Origin: Deltaproteobacteria bacterium
GTDB taxonomy: Bacteria; Desulfobacterota; Desulfobacteria; Desulfobacterales; JAFDCJ01
Assembly (NCBI GenBank): GCA_024277475.1
Contig: JAJRVC010000102.1
Coordinates: 1 to 12,423 of the forward strand
Reading direction: 5' to 3'
Length of the DNA: 12,423 nt
Both the position numbers and the translations under genes were made by a program. Every line of letters starts with the position of its first letter. Position 1 is the stretch's first letter. Below the pieces are notes generated by a model. That model was not told where the DNA came from and searched no databases. It saw nothing but the letters and a program-made list of their open reading frames with translations. Shown here piece by piece: positions 1 through 7,024 of the stretch.

Positions 1-13
1 AGATCATAATTTA

Positions 14-48
14 GGTAAAAGGTTAAAGGCATAAGGCGCAAGGTTCGA
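14..48. repeat. Degenerate 7-bp tandem repeat, five units
   Basis: Five consecutive 7-mers in strict phase: GGTAAAA, GGTTAAA, GGCATAA, GGCGCAA, GGTTCGA. They share a leading GG and, mostly, a trailing AA. A second 7-bp periodic tract lies on the other side of the next gene (956-997). I see no coding potential in it. Function is unknown; low-complexity 7-mer intergenic tracts of this kind are, from memory, common in Desulfobacterota genomes. Confidence 0.6.
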
Positions 49-138
49 AATTTAAAATAAACCATCATTGACCGTGCGATCTGAGGCTTAGGCCCGTACG
101 CTCCGCCTTTTTCTTTGAGCCATGACGGTGAGGTTCCT

Positions 139-948
139 ATGACAGAAAATTATTTAGCGGGCGAAAAAAAAGGCAGCATTTACACCATTACCTTAAACCG
201 TCCTGAAAAAAGAAATGCGATTACGGTTGAAATGTTAACTGGCATCTGCGAGATGGCCGAAGACCAGGCGGCCGATCCTGAAATCCGGGCAATTATACTG
301 CGAGGACGGGGGACTGTTTTTTCTGCCGGCGTCGATTTTAATTCCCTTGGGGGAGCCGTTTTGCCGTATATCGGGGACGCCGGAGCCGGCGGTGCGCCAT
401 TGCGGGCGCTGATCTATAAATTCCAGCAGTATTTAAATCGCCTGGAAGCCGTTGAAATTCCCATCATCTGTACTATGCACGGCCGGGCGTTAGGCCTGGG
501 CGTCGAGATCGCCCTGGCCTGTGATATTTTGTTGATGGCCGACGATTGCCTTTGGGGACTGCCGGAGCTGAAGCTGGGTGCCATTGCCGATCTGGGCGGC
601 ACCTCAAGGCTGTCACGGGTTTTGGGATCTTATCGGGCCATGGAAGTTTTCATGACCGCACGCAACTACAGCGCCCGGCAAGCACTCGACTGGGGGCTGG
701 TCAATTACCTGTACCCGGAAGCAGAGCTTGCAGCCCAAGCTGAAGCTCTGGCCCACGACATTTGCAGCACAGCACCGCTGGCCGTGGGAGCGGCTAAAAA
801 AATTATCAAACGCGGTGAAAGCGTTGACCTGATGACCCAGCTGGACATGGAGGCCAACCTGAACAGTATCCTGCTGCGGACCCAGGATTTTCATGAAGGC
901 ATCACCGCCATGATGGAAAAGCGTGCCGCGCAATGGAAGAAGAAATAG
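139..948 (+). CDS. Enoyl-CoA hydratase/isomerase (crotonase) family protein
   Basis: A 269-residue crotonase, the usual family length, predicted to add water across (or otherwise transform) a 2-enoyl-CoA in beta-oxidation-type metabolism in the cytoplasm. Visible landmarks are the N-terminal LNRPEKRNAIT segment (19-29), the oxyanion-hole strand FSAGVDF (61-67) and the second oxyanion loop HGRALGLGVE (114-123). Both acidic residues of true hydratases are present: E123 in GVEIALACD corresponds to Glu144 of rat mitochondrial enoyl-CoA hydratase, and E143 in GLPELKLG corresponds to Glu164, with the same 20-residue spacing. A hydratase is therefore more likely than an isomerase. The frame is open back to a TTG at 115, but the ATG at 139 follows a plausible GTGAGG ribosome site and begins the family-like sequence, so I chose it. 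The acyl-CoA dehydrogenase gene follows on the same strand after 170 nt. The exact acyl substrate cannot be read from the sequence. Confidence 0.9.
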   Translation: MTENYLAGEKKGSIYTITLNRPEKRNAITVEMLTGICEMAEDQAADPEIRAIILRGRGTVFSAGVDFNSLGGAVLPYIGDAGAGGAPLRALIYKFQQYLNRLEAVEIPIICTMHGRALGLGVEIALACDILLMADDCLWGLPELKLGAIADLGGTSRLSRVLGSYRAMEVFMTARNYSARQALDWGLVNYLYPEAELAAQAEALAHDICSTAPLAVGAAKKIIKRGESVDLMTQLDMEANLNSILLRTQDFHEGITAMMEKRAAQWKKK

Positions 949-955
949 GCTGACC

Positions 956-997
956 GTTCAGGGGTTTGGGGTTCAGAGGTTCAGGGTTGAGGCCTAA
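956..997. repeat. Degenerate 7-bp tandem repeat, six units
   Basis: Six in-phase 7-mers immediately after the crotonase stop: GTTCAGG, GGTTTGG, GGTTCAG, AGGTTCA, GGGTTGA, GGCCTAA. The same 7-bp period is seen upstream of the gene at 14-48. The right part of the tract also forms one arm of the hairpin at 978-1005. Confidence 0.55.
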
Positions 998-1005
998 CCC
1001 GAACC
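978..1005 (+). terminator. Possible hairpin terminator after the crotonase gene
   Basis: GGTTC (978-982) pairs with GAACC (1001-1005) and GGGTT (984-988) pairs with AACCC (996-1000), with a single bulged A at 983 and a 7-nt loop. This gives ten base pairs, followed by TTTAT. The T-run is short, so it may only attenuate transcription into the acyl-CoA dehydrogenase gene, or it may be a chance product of the repeat tract. Confidence 0.4.
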
Positions 1006-1118
1006 TTTATCGGCAGAAAAACAAATATAGATAACCCGCAACCTGTAAACGGGTGCAAATTCTTTTGAAATAAAGGGCCGACGGGCTCAAACTTTTTCTG
1101 TAAAAAGAGGAAAAGATC

Positions 1119-2933
1119 ATGGTCCAGGTAATTTCAGATCGAAGAGATATTGATTTTGTTCTTTATGAGCAATTTAAAGTCGATGAATTCACCAGCCATG
1201 AGAAGTATGCGGATTTTAATCGCAAAACCTTTGACCTGATTATTAATGAAGCGCGTAACCTGGCCGTCAAAGAGATATTGCCGACCCTCGCTGAAGGGGA
1301 CCGCAACGGGGCGACTTTTGAAAACGGGGAGGTGAAGGTCCCACAATGTTTTCACCGACCCTACCAACTGATGCGCGAAGGCGAGTGGACGGCAATGATT
1401 GCCGATCCCGAACTCGGTGGACAGGGATTGCCGCGCAGTATTGCCCAGGCTGCTTCCGAGTATTTAAGCGGTGCTAATTACGCCTGCACCCTGTATGCCT
1501 TTGTGGGGCATGCCGCCGGAGAGCTGATTGAATATTTCGGTACTGAAAAGCAGAAACAGATATTTTTGAAGAAGATGTACACCGGCCAATGGAGCGGCAC
1601 CATGCAGTTGACCGAGCCCCAGGCAGGATCAGACGTGGGGGCGTTAACCACCACCGCCGTGAAAAATCCGGATGGGACCTACAGCCTGACGGGAAACAAA
1701 ATTTTTATCACCGGTGGTGACCATGACCTGGCTGAAAACATCATTCACCCGGTGCTGGCCCGCATTGAAGGGGCTCCCAAGGGAACCCGCGGGATCTCGC
1801 TGTTTATCGTCCCAAAGATCTGGGTCAACGACGACGGCAGTCTGGCAGAACCCAACGACATTGTCTGCACCGGTATCGAGGAAAAAATGGGTATTCACGG
1901 TAGTGCGACGTGTGCCATGGCCTTGGGCAGCAAGGGCCAATGTCGCGGGCTTTTGCTGGGAGAAGAAAACAAGGGCATGCGGGTGATGTTTTATATGATG
2001 AACGCCGCACGCCTGGCGGTGGGGATTATCGGGATGATGTGCGGATCTGCGGCCTACATGTATGCGCTGAGCTATGCCCGGGAACGGTTACAGGGAAAAG
2101 ATCTGACCCAAATCGCCGACGCGAATGCCCCCCAGGTTCCGATTATCCGGCACCCGGATGTGCGCCGCATGCTGATGTGGATGAAAAGCCATGTGGAGGG
2201 TATGCGCAGCCTGGCATACTATATTGCCTGGATGTTCGACAAACAGGTCTGTTCGGATAGTGAAGAAGAAAAGGCGCATTACCAGGGCCTGATCGATCTT
2301 CTCACGCCCGTATTCAAATCCTACTGTTCGGACCGTGGATTTGACGTCTGCGTGGAAGCTATCCAGGTTTACGGCGGATACGGGTATACCCGGGAGTATC
2401 CCGTTGAACAGCTGTTGCGGGACTGCAAGATTGCTTCCATCTACGAGGGAACCAACGGCATCCAGGCTATGGATCTTCTGGGACGTAAGCTGGGCATGAA
2501 GGGCGGCGCAGTGTTTCTGAATTTTTCCCATGAAATTCATAAGGTCACCGCTGAGGCCGCCGGAATCAAGACACTTAAAGCCCCGGCTGCAAAACTGGAT
2601 GAAGCTGTAAAACGCCTGGGAGAGGTCGCCATGCACCTGGGCAACACCGCCCTGTCGCCGGACGTCAAAGTGGCCTTTGCATTCGCCAAACCGTTTCTGG
2701 ATGTCGTCGGTGATATGTGCATGGGCTGGATGCTCCTGTGGCGGGCGACCATCGCAGCCCCGCAGCTCCAGCAAGCGGCCAAAAGCAAAGACGCCGCTTT
2801 TTATGAAGGCCAGCTGCATACCGCAAAATATTTCATAAACTCCATTCTACCGATTACCCTGGGAAAAATGGATGCCATCAAAGCCAGTGACCCGGCGTCC
2901 ATAGAAATTTCAGTGGCTGCGTTCGGCGGCTGA
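1119..2933 (+). CDS. Acyl-CoA dehydrogenase, long DmdC-like type
   Basis: A 604-residue FAD-dependent acyl-CoA dehydrogenase that would introduce the alpha-beta double bond in an acyl-CoA and pass electrons to electron-transferring flavoprotein. The length is well above the usual ~380-400 residues and fits the DmdC-like branch, which has an N-terminal extension and an extra C-terminal domain of about 130 residues. Landmarks: the FAD/substrate motif MQLTEPQAGSDVG (162-174), the helix with YGGYGYTREYPVEQLLRD, and the catalytic-base segment IYEGTNGIQ with E443 at the position of Glu376 of medium-chain acyl-CoA dehydrogenase. The residues after about 475 form the extra C-terminal domain. The ATG follows AAAGAGG at a good distance. 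Its neighbour upstream is the crotonase, so the pair would do successive beta-oxidation steps. Chain-length preference is unknown; 3-methylmercaptopropionyl-CoA, the DmdC substrate, is possible but nothing nearby supports DMSP metabolism. Confidence 0.92.
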   Translation: MVQVISDRRDIDFVLYEQFKVDEFTSHEKYADFNRKTFDLIINEARNLAVKEILPTLAEGDRNGATFENGEVKVPQCFHRPYQLMREGEWTAMIADPELGGQGLPRSIAQAASEYLSGANYACTLYAFVGHAAGELIEYFGTEKQKQIFLKKMYTGQWSGTMQLTEPQAGSDVGALTTTAVKNPDGTYSLTGNKIFITGGDHDLAENIIHPVLARIEGAPKGTRGISLFIVPKIWVNDDGSLAEPNDIVCTGIEEKMGIHGSATCAMALGSKGQCRGLLLGEENKGMRVMFYMMNAARLAVGIIGMMCGSAAYMYALSYARERLQGKDLTQIADANAPQVPIIRHPDVRRMLMWMKSHVEGMRSLAYYIAWMFDKQVCSDSEEEKAHYQGLIDLLTPVFKSYCSDRGFDVCVEAIQVYGGYGYTREYPVEQLLRDCKIASIYEGTNGIQAMDLLGRKLGMKGGAVFLNFSHEIHKVTAEAAGIKTLKAPAAKLDEAVKRLGEVAMHLGNTALSPDVKVAFAFAKPFLDVVGDMCMGWMLLWRATIAAPQLQQAAKSKDAAFYEGQLHTAKYFINSILPITLGKMDAIKASDPASIEISVAAFGG

Positions 2934-2978
2934 ATCCGAAAAAAGATAATTCAAGACCCCAAATGTGAAAGATTGTAA

Positions 2979-3185
2979 ATGAATAATACCTCGATTTTAA
3001 TATGGGGAGTGATATTTGGATCAATAGGTTTGGGATTTTTTGTTTATGGCAAAAAACAAAAAACTATGATCCCACTTTTTAGCGGTATTGGGTTAATGGT
3101 ATTGCCATATTTCATTTCGAATATATATATTCTGATCCTTTCAGGTATTGTTTTGATAGCATTACCTTTTTTTATTAGACTTTAA
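2979..3185 (+). CDS. Small conserved-type membrane protein, unknown function
   Basis: A 68-residue, almost wholly hydrophobic protein with three likely membrane segments (about 5-23, 30-47 and 49-66). A short basic stretch, KKQK (25-28), follows the first and marks a probable cytoplasmic loop. From memory it resembles a family of small membrane proteins of Proteobacteria, sometimes labelled as amino acid transport proteins without experimental support; I would not transfer that function. The gene is visibly richer in A+T than its neighbours, uses many ATA/ATT/TTT codons and has only a weak ribosome site (AAAGATTG). It starts 45 nt after the acyl-CoA dehydrogenase stop, so it could be co-transcribed, but the composition suggests a separate origin. 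It is the last gene on the + strand before the convergent - strand block. Confidence 0.75.
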   Translation: MNNTSILIWGVIFGSIGLGFFVYGKKQKTMIPLFSGIGLMVLPYFISNIYILILSGIVLIALPFFIRL

Positions 3186-3208
3186 GGAACATATAAATTT
3201 TGTATTAC

Positions 3209-3268
3209 ATATGAGCCGTGGCACTGGGCATTTAATTAGGGGTACCGCGTTAGTGCTGTTACTCATAT
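3209..3268. repeat. Imperfect inverted repeat between convergent gene blocks
   Basis: ATATGAG (3209-3215) pairs with CTCATAT (3262-3268), and GCACT (3221-3225) pairs with AGTGC (3252-3256). The arms are separated by a 5-nt internal loop on each side, with a 26-nt apical loop. The element lies where the + strand and - strand genes converge, so it may stop transcription from one or both directions, but there is no clear T-tract on either strand. It might equally be a remnant of a mobile element; I see no transposase. Confidence 0.35.
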
Positions 3269-3320
3269 CGTTAAATACATAGAAATTCACAAAACCAATC
3301 GCTGAACCTGACCGGAAAAA

Positions 3321-3482
3321 TTAATAATAGAGATCCGAAGGCCCTTTGTATTCATAGATCGTAAGGGCTACCCTGGCACCGCCTTTAGCAAAGGTGCGTA
3401 CCGCGGCAAAACCGATGCCGGTTTCACTGCCGGCACCGGTGATGAGTGCGACTAGGTTTGCAAACTGGGTTTTGTCTGTCAT
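3321..3482 (-). pseudogene. Truncated short-chain dehydrogenase/reductase, N-terminal remnant
   Basis: Reading the - strand from the ATG at 3482 gives 53 codons ending in TAA at 3321. Residues 11-41 are a typical SDR first beta-alpha-beta unit: VALITGAG followed by a GIG glycine motif (TGAGSETGIG, residues 15-24) and AKGGARVALT (32-41), the NAD(P)-binding Rossmann start. After ALT the sequence changes to an unrelated tail ending GPSDLYY. Intact SDRs are about 250 residues, so roughly 200 residues, including the catalytic Tyr-x-x-x-Lys, are missing. I find no continuation downstream in any - strand frame. A weak ribosome site (AGGG) precedes the ATG. It sits 134 nt after the MoaD-like gene on the same strand, suggesting that a dehydrogenase once ended the operon and was cut by a deletion. 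A translated short product cannot be excluded. Confidence 0.7.
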
Positions 3483-3616
3483 GATTCGGCCCTAAATAAT
3501 TTGTTCTTTTGGACACTGATTTGCATGGATTAACTCGAGGTAAAAATCCAGAACGGTCTACCTCCGCTGGAAATCCTGGAAGTCGTGTTCGGGGTCTAAA
3601 CTAATTATAAAAGGCG
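3483..3616. other. Spacer between the MoaD-like gene and the SDR remnant
   Basis: 134 nt without a recognisable gene. On the - strand a short open stretch ends at a TAG near 3550 and codes for residues such as DPEHDFQDFQRR. This could be the end of a deleted gene, but it is too short to assign. With 3186-3320 and the SDR remnant it forms a 431-nt region lacking any intact gene. Confidence 0.4.
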
Positions 3617-3895
3617 CTATCCTCCGGCCAGCATGAGAAAAAATGTCAGCACGTCTCCATCGGTCAATGGCTGCTCGTCGGATTGAATCGTTTTATCTGC
3701 TTTAACCCCCAAAACTTTGCGGTCAAACGTATTCTTCTGCCGGTCCCACAGTTGATTGGGCATGTTTTCTCGGAACCGCCGTCCGATTTCTTTGATGAGA
3801 TCTTCATAAATCGCACCCTGGGGCAGTTCAAATTCGGCCGACCGGGCCCCGACCCAGTCGGCCAGTATGCCATGGAAGTGCGCGCTGATTTTCAT
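3617..3895 (-). CDS. MoaD/ThiS-family ubiquitin-like protein linked to the AOR
   Basis: A 92-residue beta-grasp protein ending in the Gly-Gly tail (LAGG) that MoaD and ThiS proteins use as a thiocarboxylate sulfur carrier. In molybdopterin synthesis MoaD supplies the dithiolene sulfur of pyranopterin. Other visible features are the MKISAHFHGILADWVG beta-hairpin start and the C-terminal strand LTDGDVLTFFLMLAGG. The ATG overlaps the stop of the aldehyde oxidoreductase gene by 4 nt (ATGA), which indicates translational coupling. A dedicated MoaD-like gene directly behind a tungsten aldehyde oxidoreductase is a common arrangement and suggests a role in making or inserting the tungstopterin of that enzyme. 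The protein is slightly longer than classical MoaD (about 80 residues) because of a central insertion around NQLWDRQKN. It could also be a non-cofactor sulfur carrier, but the context argues for cofactor supply. Confidence 0.85.
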   Translation of the reverse strand: MKISAHFHGILADWVGARSAEFELPQGAIYEDLIKEIGRRFRENMPNQLWDRQKNTFDRKVLGVKADKTIQSDEQPLTDGDVLTFFLMLAGG

Positions 3896-5724
3896 GACCC
3901 GTGTAGGTCTTCTGCGGCCCGGGTCAGTTCAAGCTCAATGAGTTTTTCCTTCGAGGGCTTGCCGGTCTCCCAGCCCCAGCCGCGGTAGCTGTAATATTCC
4001 TTGAGCATCGCTTCCATATCGGGCCGGCTGCCGGCAGTGGCACCCTCCTGCAAAGGATCCAGGCAGATTCCGGGCAGTCCATCGTGTTGCCGGGTAACTC
4101 CCAGCCGGTTGCTGATGGCCCGTTTGAGGTTCACCGACCGTTCGCCGGCCGCCAGCAATTTTTCCGGGTCATAGTCCCAGCCCGTGAGCGCATTCAACAT
4201 CTCACACAGCTGTGTCACCTGGATTGGAGAAAACTTGCATAGTGTCAAGGCATCGTACATATCCTTGAGGCTCTGAAACTTGGCCGCAGGCTCTCCTTTG
4301 CTTTCGGAGGCCATACGTTCGGAGGGCAGGATCATATATTCCAGCACCATGTTGCCCAGATCGATATTGTAATAATCCCCCTTGAGGTGACAGGCACCCC
4401 GGGGTCCGGTAGCATAGGAAAGTGCCTGGCCGTGAAACGCCCTTCCGTCATGCATGGGCATTTCCAGCCCCTTGACCTGGGCGGCCTCACCTTCATCCCG
4501 ACCGAGTTCCCGGGCCATGGCCAAAGTCCCCCTGGACAACAGAACGCCGATACCTTCCTGGTTCACGATTTTTTTCACCAGATCCACAACCGCCCGTCCG
4601 TCCCCCCAGTTAAGCTCCATCCCCGCTTGCTCCGTGCTCAGTACCCCCTGATCGTAAAGATAGAAGGCATAGGCGATGGAAACCCCTGCAGAGATGGTAT
4701 CAAGGCCGTTGACGTTGCAAAGGTGATTGGCCTCGACAATCGAGTCCAGATCCGTATTCATACACAAGGGACCGAAAGCCATGGTGGTCTCATATTCCGG
4801 CCCGTCCACGTTGAGGCCCGGTTTGAAATCCCTCAGCTCCCGGCCGCATCCGATCGGACAGCCCCGGCAAGCGTAATTTGCCACCGAGTATTTCTGACGC
4901 AGGGTTTGCCCGGTAACCTTATCGACCGCAAACACGCTTTTGGTGAAATATTTTGCCGGTGCGTCGCCCAGAACCATGGCCATGTCGGTATACATCAGGG
5001 TTCCGTATTCCCGAAACGCCACCGAGACCAGGTTGCCGTTGATATCCTTGACCGCCTGTTTGGCAAGCTGTGCGACCTTGCCGCTGTCAGCCGATTTTGG
5101 TCGCAGATTGCCGCCGGCCGCCACGGCCTTCAGGTTTTTGGAGCCCATGAGCGCTCCCAGGCCGCACCGGCCGGCGGCTCGGCCCTTGTCATTGACGATA
5201 CAAGCATATTTGATAAGTTGTTCTCCTGCCGCGCCGATGCAGGCCACACTGAGCTTGTCGTCTTTGGTTTCTTCTTTGATCATTTGCTGGGTGGCATAGG
5301 TGTCCTGGCCCCACAAAGCGGCGGCATCCCGAATTTCAGCTTTTCCACCCGCAAGGTAGAGATAAACGGTCTCGGAGGCCTTGCCGGTGATGATGATGCC
5401 GTCCCAGCCTGCACCTTTCAGCCGAAATGGAAAAACTCCACCGCTGGTGGCTTCTCCCCAGAAACCGGTCAGCGGAGAAATTCCGGCCACCGCGTATCGG
5501 CTGACCATTGGCAACGGTGAAGTAGTGAATGGTCCGGTGGCCATGACCATTGGATTTTCCGGCGCCAGCGGATCGGTGCCTGGAGCCAGCCGTTCATAAA
5601 TCAATGCGGCTGCCATGGTGGCGCCGCCAATGTATTTTTTGCAGAAATCCTCGGAAAGCGGTAGATCCTGAGTGGTCCGGTTGGTGAGATCTACTTCTAA
5701 AAACCTGCCGTGATAACCTTTCAT
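3892..5724 (-). CDS. aor: Tungsten-type aldehyde:ferredoxin oxidoreductase
   Basis: A 610-residue enzyme of the AOR family (about 605 residues in Pyrococcus furiosus), predicted to oxidise aldehydes to carboxylates with ferredoxin as acceptor, using a tungsten bis-pyranopterin and one [4Fe-4S] cluster in the cytoplasm. The N-terminal cofactor domain spans about 1-205 and the helical domains follow. Cluster ligands are complete: C286, C289 and C293 in CRGCPIGC, with C495 in LTLCKF as the fourth. The candidate active-site acids in GPEYETT (308-314) and the histidine in PRGACHLKGD (H446) are also present, at places similar to the Glu/His pair proposed for P. furiosus AOR. The frame is open upstream to 5898, but the ATG at 5724 has a strong AGGAGGG site and begins the family-typical MKGYHGRFLEVDL, so the upstream part is rejected. 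It lies 16 nt after the alcohol dehydrogenase and overlaps the MoaD-like gene, so it probably removes the aldehyde that the dehydrogenase makes. No separate electron-transfer subunit is seen. Confidence 0.93.
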   Translation of the reverse strand: MKGYHGRFLEVDLTNRTTQDLPLSEDFCKKYIGGATMAAALIYERLAPGTDPLAPENPMVMATGPFTTSPLPMVSRYAVAGISPLTGFWGEATSGGVFPFRLKGAGWDGIIITGKASETVYLYLAGGKAEIRDAAALWGQDTYATQQMIKEETKDDKLSVACIGAAGEQLIKYACIVNDKGRAAGRCGLGALMGSKNLKAVAAGGNLRPKSADSGKVAQLAKQAVKDINGNLVSVAFREYGTLMYTDMAMVLGDAPAKYFTKSVFAVDKVTGQTLRQKYSVANYACRGCPIGCGRELRDFKPGLNVDGPEYETTMAFGPLCMNTDLDSIVEANHLCNVNGLDTISAGVSIAYAFYLYDQGVLSTEQAGMELNWGDGRAVVDLVKKIVNQEGIGVLLSRGTLAMARELGRDEGEAAQVKGLEMPMHDGRAFHGQALSYATGPRGACHLKGDYYNIDLGNMVLEYMILPSERMASESKGEPAAKFQSLKDMYDALTLCKFSPIQVTQLCEMLNALTGWDYDPEKLLAAGERSVNLKRAISNRLGVTRQHDGLPGICLDPLQEGATAGSRPDMEAMLKEYYSYRGWGWETGKPSKEKLIELELTRAAEDLHGS

Positions 5725-5731
5725 GGCTTTA

Positions 5732-5738
5732 CCCTCCT
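5732..5738 (-). promoter_or_regulatory. Strong ribosome binding site of the AOR gene
   Basis: On the - strand the sequence AGGAGGG lies 7 nt before the ATG at 5724. It falls in the 16-nt gap after the alcohol dehydrogenase stop. It decides the start of the aldehyde oxidoreductase against the longer frame reaching back to 5898. Confidence 0.8.
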
Positions 5739-5740
5739 GA

Positions 5741-7009
5741 TTAGAAATCGATGTCCTTGCCATCGTATGCGTAGCGCATGATTTGTTCACATTGTGCCAC
5801 TGTGATGGGGCGCGGGCTGAGATAGCAGCTGATATCGCCGTAAGCCAGCTCGGCCAGCTTCGGCAGCCTGGCTTCAAAATCTTTGCGGGTGATCCCAAAA
5901 TCCTTGAGCGCCAGCGGAATATTTAGCTCTGTTAAAAATTGCCGGGTTTTTGTCACCAGGTTGTCCAGCCCCTGCTGAGCATCGGTCGCCGGAATATCCA
6001 ACGCCTTGCAAAGGGTCAGATGCTTGTCCGTTACTTTAGCGCAAAACTGCATGGAGTGGGGAATAAAAAAGCCGACACATAGCCCGTGATGCATATGAAA
6101 CACCGCTCCCAGGGAATGGCCCAGGCTGTGCGTAATATGACAGCCACTCATGCCAAAAGCAATGCCGGCGATATTGGCGGCCATCATCATCCGAAAGCGA
6201 GCCTCGCGGTCCTGGCCATTTTTATAAGCCTTGGGCAGCCACTTGAAAACCATTTCAGTGGCTCTCAATGCCAGCGGATCGGTGTAATCATTGCCCGAGG
6301 GCGCGATGGCGGCATCCATGGCATGGGCCAGGACATCCACCCCGGTGCCGGCCGTCAGCTCCAGAGGCATGGACAGGGTAAACTCCGGTGACAGGATGGC
6401 CACATCCGGCACCAACTCGCCATGGGCAATGGGGATCTTGCGATCGGCGGTGGTATCGTGGAAGACAGCGGCCCCGGTGCATTCGGACCCCGTGCCTGCG
6501 GTGGTGGGAACCGCAGCCAGTATTGCTTTTTGGCGCAAATTGAGCTTGTCAAGCGGAGACACCATCCCCAGATCCGTCAAATCAGGCCGTTCATACAGAA
6601 TCCAGGCCCCTTTGGACAGATCCATCACCGAACCACCGCCCACGGCCGTGATCAGGTCCGGTTCAAATTGCTTGAGTACCTCTGCACACTGCGTGACGTT
6701 TTCCATAGGTGCTTCCGGAAGGGTTTTGGCCCAAATTTGAGTTTCGAATCCGCCGGATTTCAAAAAATCCGCCACTTGCTTTGCATTTGATTCGTTGAAT
6801 GCGTCGGTGACAATAAAAGCGCGGTTTTTTGCGCAGCGGTTAGCCAGCGCATCCATGGTCGACGCCCCGATAACCGGACCCTGCGGAATAACGTTGAATC
6901 CGGCATAAATTTTGGGGGTTCCAAAGATGGTGGTCAGGCCCCGTATGGATGACGAAAGGGCCAGTGGAACCAGCGCCTTTAGAGTAGGATCTTCAAACCA
7001 GTAACTCAT
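5741..7009 (-). CDS. Iron-containing (group III) alcohol dehydrogenase
   Basis: A 422-residue NAD(P)-dependent dehydrogenase expected to interconvert a primary alcohol and its aldehyde. The N-terminal nucleotide-binding half carries GGGSVMD (124-130) and PTTAGTGSE (168-176). The helical C-terminal half holds the metal site: D225 and H229 in GVDVLAHAMD, H294 in HSLGH and H308 in HHG, the same Asp/His/His/His set as FucO, so the enzyme should bind Fe2+ (or Zn2+). The length is slightly above the usual 380-400 residues because of an N-terminal extension of about 25-30 residues. The start is fixed by AAAGGAGG, which overlaps the stop of the acyl-CoA synthetase gene 15 nt upstream. The aldehyde oxidoreductase follows after 16 nt, giving a tight alcohol-to-aldehyde-to-acid pair. 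Alcohol chain length cannot be inferred. Family members also act as lactaldehyde, butanol or 4-hydroxybutyrate dehydrogenases. Confidence 0.92.
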   Translation of the reverse strand: MSYWFEDPTLKALVPLALSSSIRGLTTIFGTPKIYAGFNVIPQGPVIGASTMDALANRCAKNRAFIVTDAFNESNAKQVADFLKSGGFETQIWAKTLPEAPMENVTQCAEVLKQFEPDLITAVGGGSVMDLSKGAWILYERPDLTDLGMVSPLDKLNLRQKAILAAVPTTAGTGSECTGAAVFHDTTADRKIPIAHGELVPDVAILSPEFTLSMPLELTAGTGVDVLAHAMDAAIAPSGNDYTDPLALRATEMVFKWLPKAYKNGQDREARFRMMMAANIAGIAFGMSGCHITHSLGHSLGAVFHMHHGLCVGFFIPHSMQFCAKVTDKHLTLCKALDIPATDAQQGLDNLVTKTRQFLTELNIPLALKDFGITRKDFEARLPKLAELAYGDISCYLSPRPITVAQCEQIMRYAYDGKDIDF

Positions 7010-7024
7010 GAGCCGTTCCTCCTT

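Noticed and set aside
1034..1054. ACCCG/CGGGT hairpin upstream of the acyl-CoA dehydrogenase
   Set aside because: Only five pairs with an 11-nt loop, no T-run and no riboswitch-like conservation that I can recognise.
2088..2819. A 243-codon open frame on the - strand opposite the acyl-CoA dehydrogenase
   Set aside because: It is antisense to a strongly conserved gene, with no domain and no ribosome site of note.
3548..3600. A short - strand open stretch coding for DPEHDFQDFQRR before a stop, possibly a gene end
   Set aside because: Twelve to fourteen residues are too few to assign to any family; noted only as a possible deletion remnant.
4387..5520. A 377-codon open frame on the + strand opposite the aldehyde oxidoreductase
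   Set aside because: It is the complement of a well-supported gene, has no recognisable motif, and its residue make-up is typical of an antisense shadow.
5725..5898. A 58-residue N-terminal extension of the aldehyde oxidoreductase
   Set aside because: It overlaps the alcohol dehydrogenase gene out of frame; the family begins at MKGYHGRF, preceded by a strong ribosome site.
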